A stretch of 64,000 bases of DNA, taken from positions 1,674,001 through 1,738,000 of the forward strand of contig NZ_AP022579.1 in assembly GCF_010731295.1 (NCBI RefSeq). Reading direction: 5' to 3'. The DNA is from Mycolicibacterium boenickei (lineage in GTDB: Bacteria; Actinomycetota; Actinomycetes; Mycobacteriales; Mycobacteriaceae). Each line of letters begins with the position of its first letter. Positions within the stretch are counted from its first letter, which is position 1. Below the pieces are notes generated by a model. That model had not been told where the DNA came from and searched no databases. It saw nothing but the letters and a program-made list of their open reading frames with translations. The translations under genes and the position numbers were made by a program. This document shows positions 45,813-54,844 of the stretch, in pieces.

Positions 45813-47282
45813 ATGGAGTTCGACGAGTACCGTGCGCACGACGCCACAGCCCTGGCGAAACTGGTTGCTGACAAGCAGGTTTCGGCGGCTGAGTTGCTCG
45901 CGACCGCCCGCGAACGGGCGGCGAAGGTGAACCCGCAGATCAATGCCATCGTCCGCGATGTTCCGGCGTCGCCGTCGGATGATCTGACCGGTCCGTTCGC
46001 CGGGGTGCCGTTCCTGATCAAGGATCTCGCGCAGGACTACGCGGGTCTGCCCACCTCGGCCGGCTCACGTGCGCTGATGTCGCTGATCATCCCCGAGCAC
46101 GCCACGGTCGTCCAACGCTGGCTCGACGCGGGCCTGGTCATCTTCGGGAAGACGAACACCCCGGAGTTCGGCGCCAAGGGAATCACCGAACCGGACGCCT
46201 GGGGGCCGGCCCGCAACCCCTGGGATCTGGCGAGGTCGCCGGGTGGGAGCTCGGGAGGATCCGCGGCCGCCGTGGCCGCGGGCATCGTGCCCTGCGCGGG
46301 TGCCAATGACGGCGGCGGATCGATTCGCATCCCGGCGGCCAGCTGTGGACTGGTCGGGCTCAAGCCGGGCCGCGGTCTGACTCCGTCGGGTCCGGCGACC
46401 GCGGAATCCATGCACGGCGCGGCCGTCCAAGGTGTCGTCTCCCGGACAGTGCGCGACACGGCGGGGATGCTCGATGTCCTCAGCGGCGGCGAACCCTGGG
46501 GCCCGTACGTGCCGGGGTTGCCCGACGAGTCGTTCGCCTCATGTGTGGGGGCGGATCCCGGAAAGCTGCGGATCGGGCTGCGGGTGCCGACGTCGATCAA
46601 CCCGGCGCCGCACCCCGAGGCGTTCGCGGCTGTTGAGGCCACGGCGGCCGCGCTCACCGAACTCGGTCACCACGTCGAGGAATTGCCGCGAGCACCGTTC
46701 GACGACGCCGCGCTTGCCCGCGACTTCCTGCTGACCTGGTTCGTCTACAGCGCATGGGAACTCGCCGAGGCCAAGCGGCTGACCGGTGCGGGCGACGACG
46801 CTTTCGAACGGGACACACGCATCATGGCGGCGATCGGTCGCGCCACCAGCAGTGTCGACTATCTGGACGCGGTGCAGCGGCGCCACGAACACACGCGGCG
46901 GCTCACCACGTTCTTCGAGTCGTATGACTTGCTGTTGACGCCCAGCCTGGCGACCCTGCCTCCGCGGATCGGCGAGTTCGATCTGCCGGTGGGGCTGCAG
47001 CGTGCTGCCGACGCGCTGATCAAGACCCGCACCGCGAGCATGCTGCGCTACACCAAGATCGTCGACGACATGGTGGACAAGAACCTGGGCTGGGTGCCCT
47101 ACACGCAACTGGCGAATATCACTGGCCGCCCGGCGATCTCGCTACCTGTGCACTGGACCGCCGACGGTCTGCCGCTCGGCGTCCAGTTCGTCGCACCGCT
47201 GGCCGGTGAAGCGCTACTGCTCAAGCTGGGGGCTCAGCTCGAGCAGGCGATGCCCTGGGCGGATCGGTTCGCCCCGGTCTGA
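45813..47282 (+). CDS. Amidase signature family hydrolase
   Basis: A 489-aa amidase with Lys (PFLIKDLAQDYAG), the Gly/Ser signature SPGGSSGGSAAAVAAGIVP, and GGGSIRIPAASCGLVGLKP carrying the nucleophile Ser. Complete length. TAGGTT (45801-45806) ends 6 nt before the ATG and there is no ribosome site, so a leaderless transcript is predicted. Substrate unknown; amides or small esters. Confidence 0.9.
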   Translation: MEFDEYRAHDATALAKLVADKQVSAAELLATARERAAKVNPQINAIVRDVPASPSDDLTGPFAGVPFLIKDLAQDYAGLPTSAGSRALMSLIIPEHATVVQRWLDAGLVIFGKTNTPEFGAKGITEPDAWGPARNPWDLARSPGGSSGGSAAAVAAGIVPCAGANDGGGSIRIPAASCGLVGLKPGRGLTPSGPATAESMHGAAVQGVVSRTVRDTAGMLDVLSGGEPWGPYVPGLPDESFASCVGADPGKLRIGLRVPTSINPAPHPEAFAAVEATAAALTELGHHVEELPRAPFDDAALARDFLLTWFVYSAWELAEAKRLTGAGDDAFERDTRIMAAIGRATSSVDYLDAVQRRHEHTRRLTTFFESYDLLLTPSLATLPPRIGEFDLPVGLQRAADALIKTRTASMLRYTKIVDDMVDKNLGWVPYTQLANITGRPAISLPVHWTADGLPLGVQFVAPLAGEALLLKLGAQLEQAMPWADRFAPV

Positions 47283-47329
47283 GCGGGTGCACCATCCGGC
47301 GACTCGCCATACCGCACGGCAGTACGTGG

Positions 47330-47656
47330 CTACTCCGTCAGTTGGCTCGGCGCGGCCTGCCGCCAGGAGTCGAGCAGGATATCGCGGAGCTCTCGCCGAT
47401 CCTCCAGCTCAGCCAACCGGACCCGTACCCAGGCCGAGGCGGCCTCGTGTTGGGTGACCCAGAACTTGTGGGGTTCGGCGGCGATCAGTTCCTCACGGTC
47501 AAACCTGGGGCAGCGCACCGCAAATGAGGTCTCGTCGTCGGGCACGGTGACGAACATCTTGCCCGCCACATCGAAGGTCGGATGACCCCAGCGTTCCTTC
47601 TCGGAGGTCTCCGGGAACGAGAGTGCGGTGCTGCGCACGTCGTCAGCGTCGAGCAC
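47330..47656 (-). CDS. MmcQ/YjbR-like DNA-binding-fold protein
   Basis: A 108-aa protein: VRSTALSFPETSEKERWGHPTFDVAGKMFV, then the conserved CPRFDREELIAAEP and WVRVRLAELEDRRELRDILLDSWR. This is the MmcQ/YjbR cyclophilin-like fold of unknown function. GTG 47656 with GGAGG 9 nt upstream is preferred over ATG 47680, which has no ribosome site. Confidence 0.78.
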   Translation of the reverse strand: MLDADDVRSTALSFPETSEKERWGHPTFDVAGKMFVTVPDDETSFAVRCPRFDREELIAAEPHKFWVTQHEAASAWVRVRLAELEDRRELRDILLDSWRQAAPSQLTE

Positions 47657-48019
47657 GGGTACAGGCCTCCGATCGCGCATGGGTATCCGCTCCGGCAGCC
47701 TACCGGGGAGCCATGACGTCACGACCACCTCGGACAGTCACGGACGGCTTCGGGACCCGCATCGCCGACGCGGCGACACAAGCCTATTCGGGCATCAGGC
47801 GATCCAGCCCAGGTATGAGTTGGGCATTCGACCGGGGGAATCGACTCTGCTGCGGGCTGTCATCTAGATGGGAGATGGTCAACATCAAAAGCAATCGTTG
47901 GACTTGATCGCTCCCGACGGGTCAGATGTACGTATGGCATTCACCCGGCGGCATCGCTGGCGAGAGCTGATGAATGTCGTTACGTCCCAGATTGATTGGT
48001 CACGATGAGGAGTTCCAAC
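47657..48019. other. Intergenic region, no gene seen
   Basis: About 360 bp between a minus-strand and a plus-strand gene, so both promoters lie here. ORFs present are short, lack ribosome sites and look like chance reading frames. No RNA or strong hairpin recognised. Confidence 0.4.
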
Positions 48020-48448
48020 ATGCCCACCGTCCGCTTCCAGATGACGTCAGCGCTGGACCCCGCCGGCCTGATGGACGTACTGACCGACTTTGGGCCGACG
48101 CGCCCGCAGCAGTGGCCGACGATCGACGCGGACCACTTCCAGGTGCACTCACTCGGCGATACCTGGGCCGAGGTGACCGAAGGCACTGCGGCGGCGTGGG
48201 AGCGCGCCCGCTACGACTGGGATGTTCAGCGTGGGCGCGTGACCGTGACCACTCGCGATTCGAAGGTCTTTGGCCCGGGTGGCGGGTGGACTTTCCAGCT
48301 CACCCCGCAGGCAGCCGGTACGCAGGTCGACATCGAATTGGTCCGCGATCCCCAGGGATTCAGGCGCAAACTGCTCGCCGCGCTGTTGTCCGTCGTCGCC
48401 CCGCGGGCGCTGAAGAAGTCTTTCGCGGGGCCGCTGCAGGCTAGGTGA
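48020..48448 (+). CDS. SRPBCC/polyketide-cyclase-like protein
   Basis: A 142-aa START-like protein: MPTVRFQMTSALDPAGLMDVLTDFGPTR at the N-terminus, mid-strands GDTWAEVTEGTAAAWERARYDWD and TVTTRDSKVFGPGGGWTFQL, and a long C-terminal helix FRRKLLAALLSVVAPRALKKSF. ATG 48020 with GAGGAG 7 nt upstream. Such proteins bind hydrophobic ligands; ligand unknown. 8-bp tail overlap with the hydrolase gene. Confidence 0.72.
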   Translation: MPTVRFQMTSALDPAGLMDVLTDFGPTRPQQWPTIDADHFQVHSLGDTWAEVTEGTAAAWERARYDWDVQRGRVTVTTRDSKVFGPGGGWTFQLTPQAAGTQVDIELVRDPQGFRRKLLAALLSVVAPRALKKSFAGPLQAR

Positions 48449-49358
48449 TCGACCAGAACTCCAGCAGAGTGCGGATGGTCGCCACCAGCGGCAGCGGCTG
48501 ATCCAGCATCGGGTGGTGGCCGGCCTCGGCGAGTTCCACGAACGGACCGCGCAGTTGCAGCATCGAGCGAATCTGGTCGGCCATCGGAGGGGGAACCACC
48601 CCGTCTTCGCACCGCAAATACCCGACCCGGCAAGGGATTCGGGCGAAGGTGTTCTCCAAGATCTCTTCGTCGGCCGCTGTTTCGTCGAGCAGGTGACCGC
48701 CGAAGATATCGGGGTCGAACTTCCACACCCATCCGTCGTCGGTCTTGCGGATCGACTCCACGGCGATGTGATGGCCGATGTAGGGCAGCGTCACGTCCTG
48801 CTTCGGGACGGCCCGGAACCGGGCAAGGATCTCTTCCTCGGACTGGTATCCCGCCGTGTCCCGGCGCCGGTTGCGCAGCCGGACTTCCTCGGGGGCGCGC
48901 TCGCGCAGCGGCGAATCGATGACCAGGATGCTGTCGATCTGCGCGCCGTAGCGGGTGGCGGCCGAGGCGCCCACCCAGCCCCCCATGCTGTGCCCGACGA
49001 TGGTGGGCCGCGCCGTGGACCCCGAGGCTTCCGATGCCGCGAGAACCTCCCGGGCCCAGATCGACAGGGCGTACTCGGTGCGGGTTCCGCTGTCGCCGTG
49101 CCCACTCAGGTCGGGTGCGATGACCCGATGGGTGCGGGCGAAGAACGGGGCGATGTGATCCCACCATCCCGAGTGGGCTCCGCCGCCGTGGACGAACACG
49201 AGCGGAGGCTTGTCCGGGTCACCCCAGCTGCGCACACGGATCGGACATCCGTCGACGTCGATGGTGGAGTGCTCTGGCGTCTGCTCCAGAGCGGAGGTGA
49301 ACCAGGCCGGAGCATCCGCCATCGGATGCGGGGCCGGCGCCGGTTCACGGCGGAACAT
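48441..49358 (-). CDS. Alpha/beta hydrolase
   Basis: A 305-aa alpha/beta-hydrolase with oxyanion HGGGAHSGWWDH, nucleophile elbow VGHSMGGWVG, and catalytic His in AEAGHHPMLDQP. ATG 49358 follows GAGGTGAG; an ATG at 49385 is also possible. Related to epoxide hydrolase/haloperoxidase-like and Rv-type lipid hydrolases; the substrate cannot be read from sequence. Confidence 0.87.
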   Translation of the reverse strand: MFRREPAPAPHPMADAPAWFTSALEQTPEHSTIDVDGCPIRVRSWGDPDKPPLVFVHGGGAHSGWWDHIAPFFARTHRVIAPDLSGHGDSGTRTEYALSIWAREVLAASEASGSTARPTIVGHSMGGWVGASAATRYGAQIDSILVIDSPLRERAPEEVRLRNRRRDTAGYQSEEEILARFRAVPKQDVTLPYIGHHIAVESIRKTDDGWVWKFDPDIFGGHLLDETAADEEILENTFARIPCRVGYLRCEDGVVPPPMADQIRSMLQLRGPFVELAEAGHHPMLDQPLPLVATIRTLLEFWSIT

Positions 49359-49451
49359 GGGACTCACCTCGTAATTCTGTCTCATGCCCGGAACCCGCTC
49401 GACACTTGCCTGACGAATTTCTGACCGCGCCCAGGTGGCGGCGACCGGGGC

Positions 49452-50051
49452 TCAGGACACTGCGAGGCTTACGCCGAGCGCCACCATCATCACCGCGATG
49501 ACGCCATCGAGAATGCGCCAGGTCATCGGGGTCGCGAACAGTCCGGCCAGCCGACGCGCGCCCAGACCGAGGCCGGTGAACCACACCGCACTGGCAGCCA
49601 CCGCGCCGGCGCCGAACAGCCACCGCTGCTCCTGATGTTCGTTGGCCAGCGAGCCGAGCAGCACCACGGTGTCCAGATACACGTGCGGGTTCAGCCAGGT
49701 CAGCGCCAGGCAGGTGACCAGCACCTCGGCCAGGCGGGCCGGGGTGCGCTCGGACGGGTTGAGTGTCGAGGGCCGGAAGGCGCGCCGCGCGGCCAGGGCG
49801 CCGTAGCCGATCAAGAACGCCGCCCCGCCGAACTTCGCCACCGTCATCGCGTCGGGATGCGCGGTGATCACGGCGCCGACGCCGGCGATCCCCGCGGCGA
49901 TCAGGATCAGGTCGGAGACCGTGCACAGCGCGATGACGGCGACGATGTGTTCCCCACGGATGCCTTGGTGCAGCACGAACGCGTTCTGGGCGCCGATCGC
50001 GGCGATCAACGCCATGGTGGTGAGGAATCCGACGAGGACGGGTGAAGCCAT
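49452..50051 (-). CDS. LysE/ArgO-type basic amino acid exporter
   Basis: A 199-aa LysE-family exporter with six TM helices and signatures [23 protein letters not shown] and [20 protein letters not shown]. It would export lysine and/or arginine. In M. tuberculosis the homologue is divergent from a LysG/ArgP-type regulator; no such gene is adjacent here. The 306-bp upstream region is AT-richer with ATGC-ATAA-GCAT near 50104. Confidence 0.9.
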   Translation of the reverse strand: MASPVLVGFLTTMALIAAIGAQNAFVLHQGIRGEHIVAVIALCTVSDLILIAAGIAGVGAVITAHPDAMTVAKFGGAAFLIGYGALAARRAFRPSTLNPSERTPARLAEVLVTCLALTWLNPHVYLDTVVLLGSLANEHQEQRWLFGAGAVAASAVWFTGLGLGARRLAGLFATPMTWRILDGVIAVMMVALGVSLAVS

Positions 50052-50260
50052 GTGTTCGAGGCTATGGACGTGCGGGGATCAAGTACAGCTAATGATTCTT
50101 CAGATGCATAAGCATGGCTTAATCGGCGATTGCGCCTCCCGGGCTTGTCCGCCCCCGCCGCCACCAGACGTCATTGAATGATGGTTCGACGCTACGCGGA
50201 CCTCTCAGCAACCTAGATCAGCGTCAGAGAAGGGCGCTCGTCATCTTCTCGGTCGTCCCC

Positions 50261-50302
50261 ACTGAGGTGCAGTAGCCGACTACTGAGTGCAGCTCGCCGA
50301 CT
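50261..50302. repeat. Two adjacent 21-bp imperfect tandem repeats
   Basis: ACTGAG-N9-CCGACT occurs at 50261-50281 and again at 50282-50302, the inner 9 nt being GTGCAGTAG and TGCAGCTCG. The unit equals two helical turns. They lie 56 bp upstream of the following secreted-protein start, inside the lysE/secreted-protein intergenic region, where an activator or repressor could bind as a tandem. Confidence 0.55.
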
Positions 50303-50357
50303 GGCCGTGAAGATCGGACAGGTGAGCGCCGGGCTCACGTCATCGATAGGAGGAGCG

Positions 50358-50753
50358 ATGATCAAGAAACTGTTTGTCACCGCGGCCGCAGCGGCAGCCA
50401 TCTCAGTGCCGCTCGCTGGAGTCGCATGGGCAGATCCACCGACCGATCCAAGCTCCGACGGCAACGGACTGGGTTCCGGGGGCATCCCACGGAAGGTCGG
50501 CGACGTAACGACGGCTGTGGGTGTGAATCCGAACCCGGGTGCCCCGGAAACTCCGGGCGCGACATTCAACGACGCCAAGGATGAGTTTTCGGGCAGTACT
50601 CCCGATGCCTATGGGCAATGGGTAGATAAGTACATCGCCCCGCCATTGGGACTTCCGTCCTTGGGCCGCACCCCGCCGGGGATGGGGACCAAGGCGCTTA
50701 CGCCCGGGTGCAGTCACGGGAAAACGGCTGGTGGTCTGAAGGTCTGCCCCTAG
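50358..50753 (+). CDS. Small secreted hypothetical protein
   Basis: A 131-aa secreted protein: MIKKLFVTAAAAAAISVPLA signal, cleavage at AWA|DP. The mature part is Pro/Gly-rich with NDAKDEFSGSTPDAYGQWVDKYIAPPLG and a C-terminal GCSHGKTAGGLKVCP in which two Cys may pair. Ribosome site AGGAGGAG. No family recognised; the layout resembles small mycobacterial exported proteins of unknown function. Confidence 0.75.
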   Translation: MIKKLFVTAAAAAAISVPLAGVAWADPPTDPSSDGNGLGSGGIPRKVGDVTTAVGVNPNPGAPETPGATFNDAKDEFSGSTPDAYGQWVDKYIAPPLGLPSLGRTPPGMGTKALTPGCSHGKTAGGLKVCP

Positions 50754-51016
50754 CGAAGAACAAATTGAGCTGCAAACCGGTGTTGGATCAGGTTCAGCGG
50801 CGGAGCCGGGATATTTAACGGGTGGGTCACAAAATGCTGACGACGACTCTCGGCTCCCGCCTTTGTGGGTAGTCTCTGCGACCGGGTGATCAATTCGCCC
50901 TCAGCGACAACGGCTTTCGGCTTCATCTGCTGCGTCCACCAAGGGGGTCGGTGTGGTATGCAGCTGCCTTGTTCGCGTTTGGGTCTACTCGGGGAATCGC
51001 AACCAGGAGAACACCT

Positions 51017-52942
51017 TTGAAGTATCTGTCAGTGCTGCTTGCCGTTGTGCTGACAGCCGTGGCGGCCGGGCCCGCGATGAGTTCAGCGGCCGCCGATCCG
51101 ACGCAGACTCGCTACTCCCTGGTGCACGGCTGCTACACGATCGACACTCCGACCGGACCGCTACTCCCCGCCGCCGGCCCGTACCGGATGCAGGCAACGG
51201 CACTCGGAGAGTATCTGCTGTACGGCCGGAACCAGCAGGTGCTCAATGCCTCGGCACGGTCGGTCGATACCACCGCGACGCCATCACTGACGTCGGTCTG
51301 GCGCGTAGATGGTTCGGGTGCAACCGGATTCACGCTCACCAATGCCGCGACGAAGCTGAGTGGGTCGGTCACCTTCGTGCCGGCGGCTGGTTGTGCTGAC
51401 TATCCCGAAGCGGATGACGGGACCACCGGCACCCCCGGATCGAGCGTCGGCCCGGACGGATCGATCGTCGGCACCATCGACCCGCACGTACACGTCACCG
51501 CCTACGAATTCATGGGCGGTAACTTCCACTGCGGACGTCCCTTCCATCCCCTCGGCGCCCCATACGCGCTGCCCGACTGCTCGCGGTATCGCACCGGGAC
51601 CAACGGTCTGGTAGCCAGCTTTCTCGATTACGGCGAGCCGTTTCACGCCTCCGATACCCACGGCTGGCCGACGTTCCGGGACTGGCCCGCGCCGTCCGTG
51701 CTCACCACGGAGAACACCTACTGGACCAGTCTCCAGCGGACCTGGAAGGCCGGTCTGCGCATGATGACGGTCGACCTGGTCGACAACGAGTCACTGTGCA
51801 TGCTGATGACCGATCGCCGAAACAGTTGTAACGACATGGCTTCCGTGCGCACCCAGGCGGCGAGTCTGCGTGCCTTGCAGGACTACGTCGACGCCCAGGC
51901 CGGCGGCCCAGGACAAGGTTTCTTCCGCATCGTCACCGATCCGGTGTCGGCGCGTCAGGTCGCCGCATCCGGCAAGCTGGCAGTGGTCCTCGGGATGGAG
52001 TTGTCCGACCCGATGGGCTGCGGCGTGATCCTGGGTCAGCCGAAATGCGGTCGCGCCGACGTCGATGGCTGGCTCACCGAGCTCCGGAACCTCGGTGTCA
52101 CCAGCTTCTTCCCCATCCACAAGTTCGACAATGCCTTCGGCGGCACCAAGATGGACCCAGCGGCAACCGGGCTGCTGGTCAACGCAGGCAACTTCATGCA
52201 GACCGGCACATTCTGGAACGTTCAGTCCTGCACCGGGTCCGAAGCCGACAGCACGCAGCTTTCGGTTCCCCTGGCGGGCAATGTCAATCAGTTCCTGGCG
52301 CGCCTCGTCGGCCCATTCATCGGCGGCGCGACGCTGCCGCTCTACGCCGACGGACCCCATTGCAATGTCCGCGGCCTCACCGAACTGGGGAGATACCTGG
52401 TCAACGCCATGATCGACCGCGGCTTCCTCATCGAGATCGATCACATGGACGAGGTCACGGCAGACCAGGTCATGACCATCATCGAACAACGCCAGTACCC
52501 GGGTGTGGTGTCCTCGCACAGTTGGGGTTCTGCTCGCACCATCCAACGTGTCTACGCGGTTGGCGGTTTCGCGACGCCGTATGCCGGCGGGCCCAGCAGC
52601 ACAATCGGTACATGGCGCCAGGCTCGGGCCATGTACCGGCCGAACCCCGAGTTCGGTTTCGGCTTCGGTTCCGATATGAATGGCCTCGCACCGCAGGGTG
52701 GGCCACTCGGCCCAGGCGTCGTCACCTACCCCTTCACTTCGCATGACGGACAGGTGACCTTCGACCGAGAACGCTGGGGCGAGCGCACTTTCGACATCAA
52801 CACCGACGGCACTGCGACCTACGGCAGCTACGCAGACTGGCTCGAAGCGATCCGGGTGCTCGCCGGTCCCCAGATGATGACCGACATGTTCCACGGCGCA
52901 GAGGTGTACCTGCGATTGTGGGCGCGCGTGCGAGGCAGCTGA
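51017..52942 (+). CDS. Secreted metallo-dependent hydrolase (M19 dipeptidase/amidohydrolase-like barrel)
   Basis: A 641-aa exported protein. TTG 51017 is chosen since AGGAG is 7 nt upstream and it begins a clean signal peptide (MKYLSVLLAVVLTAVAAGPA...SSAAA|D); GTG 50951 would bury it. A beta-rich N-terminal domain precedes a TIM barrel with metal-ligand motifs TIDPHVHVTAYEFMGG (HxH), FPIHKFDNAFGG, LIEIDHMDEV, VVSSHSWGSA and GFGSDMNG. Eight or more Cys suggest disulfides. Substrate unknown. Confidence 0.75.
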   Translation: MKYLSVLLAVVLTAVAAGPAMSSAAADPTQTRYSLVHGCYTIDTPTGPLLPAAGPYRMQATALGEYLLYGRNQQVLNASARSVDTTATPSLTSVWRVDGSGATGFTLTNAATKLSGSVTFVPAAGCADYPEADDGTTGTPGSSVGPDGSIVGTIDPHVHVTAYEFMGGNFHCGRPFHPLGAPYALPDCSRYRTGTNGLVASFLDYGEPFHASDTHGWPTFRDWPAPSVLTTENTYWTSLQRTWKAGLRMMTVDLVDNESLCMLMTDRRNSCNDMASVRTQAASLRALQDYVDAQAGGPGQGFFRIVTDPVSARQVAASGKLAVVLGMELSDPMGCGVILGQPKCGRADVDGWLTELRNLGVTSFFPIHKFDNAFGGTKMDPAATGLLVNAGNFMQTGTFWNVQSCTGSEADSTQLSVPLAGNVNQFLARLVGPFIGGATLPLYADGPHCNVRGLTELGRYLVNAMIDRGFLIEIDHMDEVTADQVMTIIEQRQYPGVVSSHSWGSARTIQRVYAVGGFATPYAGGPSSTIGTWRQARAMYRPNPEFGFGFGSDMNGLAPQGGPLGPGVVTYPFTSHDGQVTFDRERWGERTFDINTDGTATYGSYADWLEAIRVLAGPQMMTDMFHGAEVYLRLWARVRGS

Positions 52943-52964
52943 ACGTGAGTCCTTGCCGGGTGCG

Positions 52965-54068
52965 TCAGTCGTCTCGCGGGAGTCGCACCGTGACGCACAG
53001 CCCGCCGGCCGGACGCGGAGTGAGGGTGAGAGTCCCGTCGTGGGCTCGGACGATGCTGTTGACGATTGCCAGGCCCAGGCCGACACCTTCGTGGTGGGAG
53101 CGCACCCGTTCGCTGCCGCGTTGAAATGGCTCTACAAGTGTGGAAACCATTGGCGGGGTGAGCTTGTCGCCGGTGTTCTCGACAGAGAGAACCACTGAGG
53201 TGGGGTGAACAGCGGTCGTGACCCACACGGTGCCGTGTGCGGGCTGGTTGTGCACGATCGCGTTGTGCACCAGGTTCGTGGCCATCTGCAGCAACAGCGC
53301 GGCAGAGCCGGTGGTGGGGGCCACGTCGCCGGTGGTCTTGATGACGATGCCATGTGTCTCCGCCAGCGGCAGCAGCGTTTCCGTGGCTTCTTCGGCGACG
53401 AGGGACAGGTCGACGTGCTCTTGAGCGAAGGAGCGTTGATCGGCCCGGCCGAGCAGGAGTAGCGCCTCGGTGAGGTCGATCGCCCGCGCATTGACGGCGT
53501 GCAGGCGTTCGAGCAGTTCATCGGTGTCGCGGTCGCGATCTTGGCGGGCCACGTCGAGCAGTGTCTGCGTGATGGCCAAGGGCGTGCGTAGTTCGTGGGA
53601 GGCGTTGGCGGCGAATCTCTGTTGTTCTGCGACGTGTGCCTCGAGCCGTTCGAGCATGGTGTCGAAGGCGTCGGCGAGCTCTCGGAGCTCATCTCGCCGA
53701 CCCGGCAATCGGATTCGGTGCGACAGTGACCCTTTCGAGGCCATCCGGGTGGCGGCCGTGATGCGAGTGAGGGGCGCGAGCATCCGGCCGGCCAGCAGCC
53801 ACCCTCCCACAAGGCCGAACACCAACAGGAACGCCATCACGACGGCCGCTCTGGGAGCGAAAACGTGCAGGAGTCTGGACCGGATGGGAAAGACGTCATT
53901 GGGGAAGGCGATGTCAGTGCTGCCCGGGATGATCATCATCCGGTCTGGCACGTACCGCAGCAGAAACACCCACACGGCGGCGAGCAGCAGGGCACCGGCC
54001 AGCATCAGAAACCCGGCGTAGCTCAGGGTGAGTTTCAGACGGAGGCTCAATCCCGGTGTTCTAACCAT
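52965..54068 (-). CDS. Sensor histidine kinase
   Basis: A 367-aa kinase: TM1 LKLTLSYAGFLMLAGALLLAAVWVF, a periplasmic loop of about 60 residues, TM2 AAVVMAFLLVFGLVGGWLLAG, HAMP, H-box FAANASHELRTPLAITQ, N-box NLVHNAIVHN, and the ATP lid GVGLGLAIVNSIVRAHDG. ATG 54068 overlaps the regulator's stop by 8 nt. Cognate to the adjacent response regulator. Confidence 0.93.
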   Translation of the reverse strand: MVRTPGLSLRLKLTLSYAGFLMLAGALLLAAVWVFLLRYVPDRMMIIPGSTDIAFPNDVFPIRSRLLHVFAPRAAVVMAFLLVFGLVGGWLLAGRMLAPLTRITAATRMASKGSLSHRIRLPGRRDELRELADAFDTMLERLEAHVAEQQRFAANASHELRTPLAITQTLLDVARQDRDRDTDELLERLHAVNARAIDLTEALLLLGRADQRSFAQEHVDLSLVAEEATETLLPLAETHGIVIKTTGDVAPTTGSAALLLQMATNLVHNAIVHNQPAHGTVWVTTAVHPTSVVLSVENTGDKLTPPMVSTLVEPFQRGSERVRSHHEGVGLGLAIVNSIVRAHDGTLTLTPRPAGGLCVTVRLPRDD

Positions 54069-54756
54069 CGTTTCGTTCCTCGTGTCCGGGGCCGGCGGCA
54101 GTGACGATGCGGTAGCCGACGCCGGGCACCGTCGCGATGATCCACGGTTCGCCGAGACGTTTGCGCAGCGCGGAAACCGTGATCCGTACCGCGTTGGTGA
54201 ACGGGTCGGCGTTCTCATCCCACGCCCGTTCGAGAAGCTCTTCGGCACTGACGACACCACCTTCGGCGGCGACGAGAACCTCGAGTACCGCGAACTGCTT
54301 CCGGGTGAGGGCGACATAGCGGCTGTCGCGGTACACCTCACGGCGGAACGGGTCGACCCGCAGGCCCGCGATCTCGCGCACCGGCGGTCTGCTCTGGACG
54401 CGCCTGCGGTCGAGCGCCCGCAAGCGCAGCACGAGTTCGCGCAGTTCGAATGGCTTGGTCAGATAGTCGTCCGCACCGAGTTCAAATCCCGAGGCCAAGT
54501 CATCGAGCCGATCTGCAGCGGTCAGCATCAGTATCGGTGTACCGCTGGCTGAGGCGACGATCCGTTCGGCGATCTCGTCGCCCGAGGGACCTGGAATGTC
54601 GCGGTCGAGTACGGCGATGTCGTAGGCGTTGATGCTCAACAACTCCAGCGCGGTATTCCCGTCCCCGGCGATGTCGGCGGCGATCGCCTCCAAGCGCAGG
54701 CCGTCGCGGATCGCCGTTGCCATGTAGGGCTCATCTTCAACGACCAACACACGCAT
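54061..54756 (-). CDS. OmpR-type response regulator
   Basis: A 231-aa regulator. Receiver: acidic pair in VVEDEP, phospho-acceptor Asp51 in IAVLDRDIPG, and Lys in ADDYLTKPFELREL. Winged-helix C-terminus RKQFAVLEVLVAAEGGVVSAEELLERAW...VGYRIV. ATG 54756 behind TTGGAGAG. First gene of the RR-HK operon, divergent from the secreted Cys/FPDP protein. Confidence 0.94.
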   Translation of the reverse strand: MRVLVVEDEPYMATAIRDGLRLEAIAADIAGDGNTALELLSINAYDIAVLDRDIPGPSGDEIAERIVASASGTPILMLTAADRLDDLASGFELGADDYLTKPFELRELVLRLRALDRRRVQSRPPVREIAGLRVDPFRREVYRDSRYVALTRKQFAVLEVLVAAEGGVVSAEELLERAWDENADPFTNAVRITVSALRKRLGEPWIIATVPGVGYRIVTAAGPGHEERNDG

Positions 54757-54779
54757 GCTCTCCAAGCTACGAGCTCGGA

Positions 54780-54797
54780 CATATCGTCGGCATATCG
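54780..54797. promoter_or_regulatory. Direct repeat, candidate response-regulator site
   Basis: CATATCG at 54780-54786 and 54791-54797, an 11-bp period (one helical turn) typical of OmpR-family half-site pairs, between the regulator start (54756) and the divergent secreted-protein start (54845). Confidence 0.55.
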
Positions 54798-54844
54798 AAA
54801 TTCGCATACGCGCTGACAACACCACCGGGCCTTGACTGGCGGCC

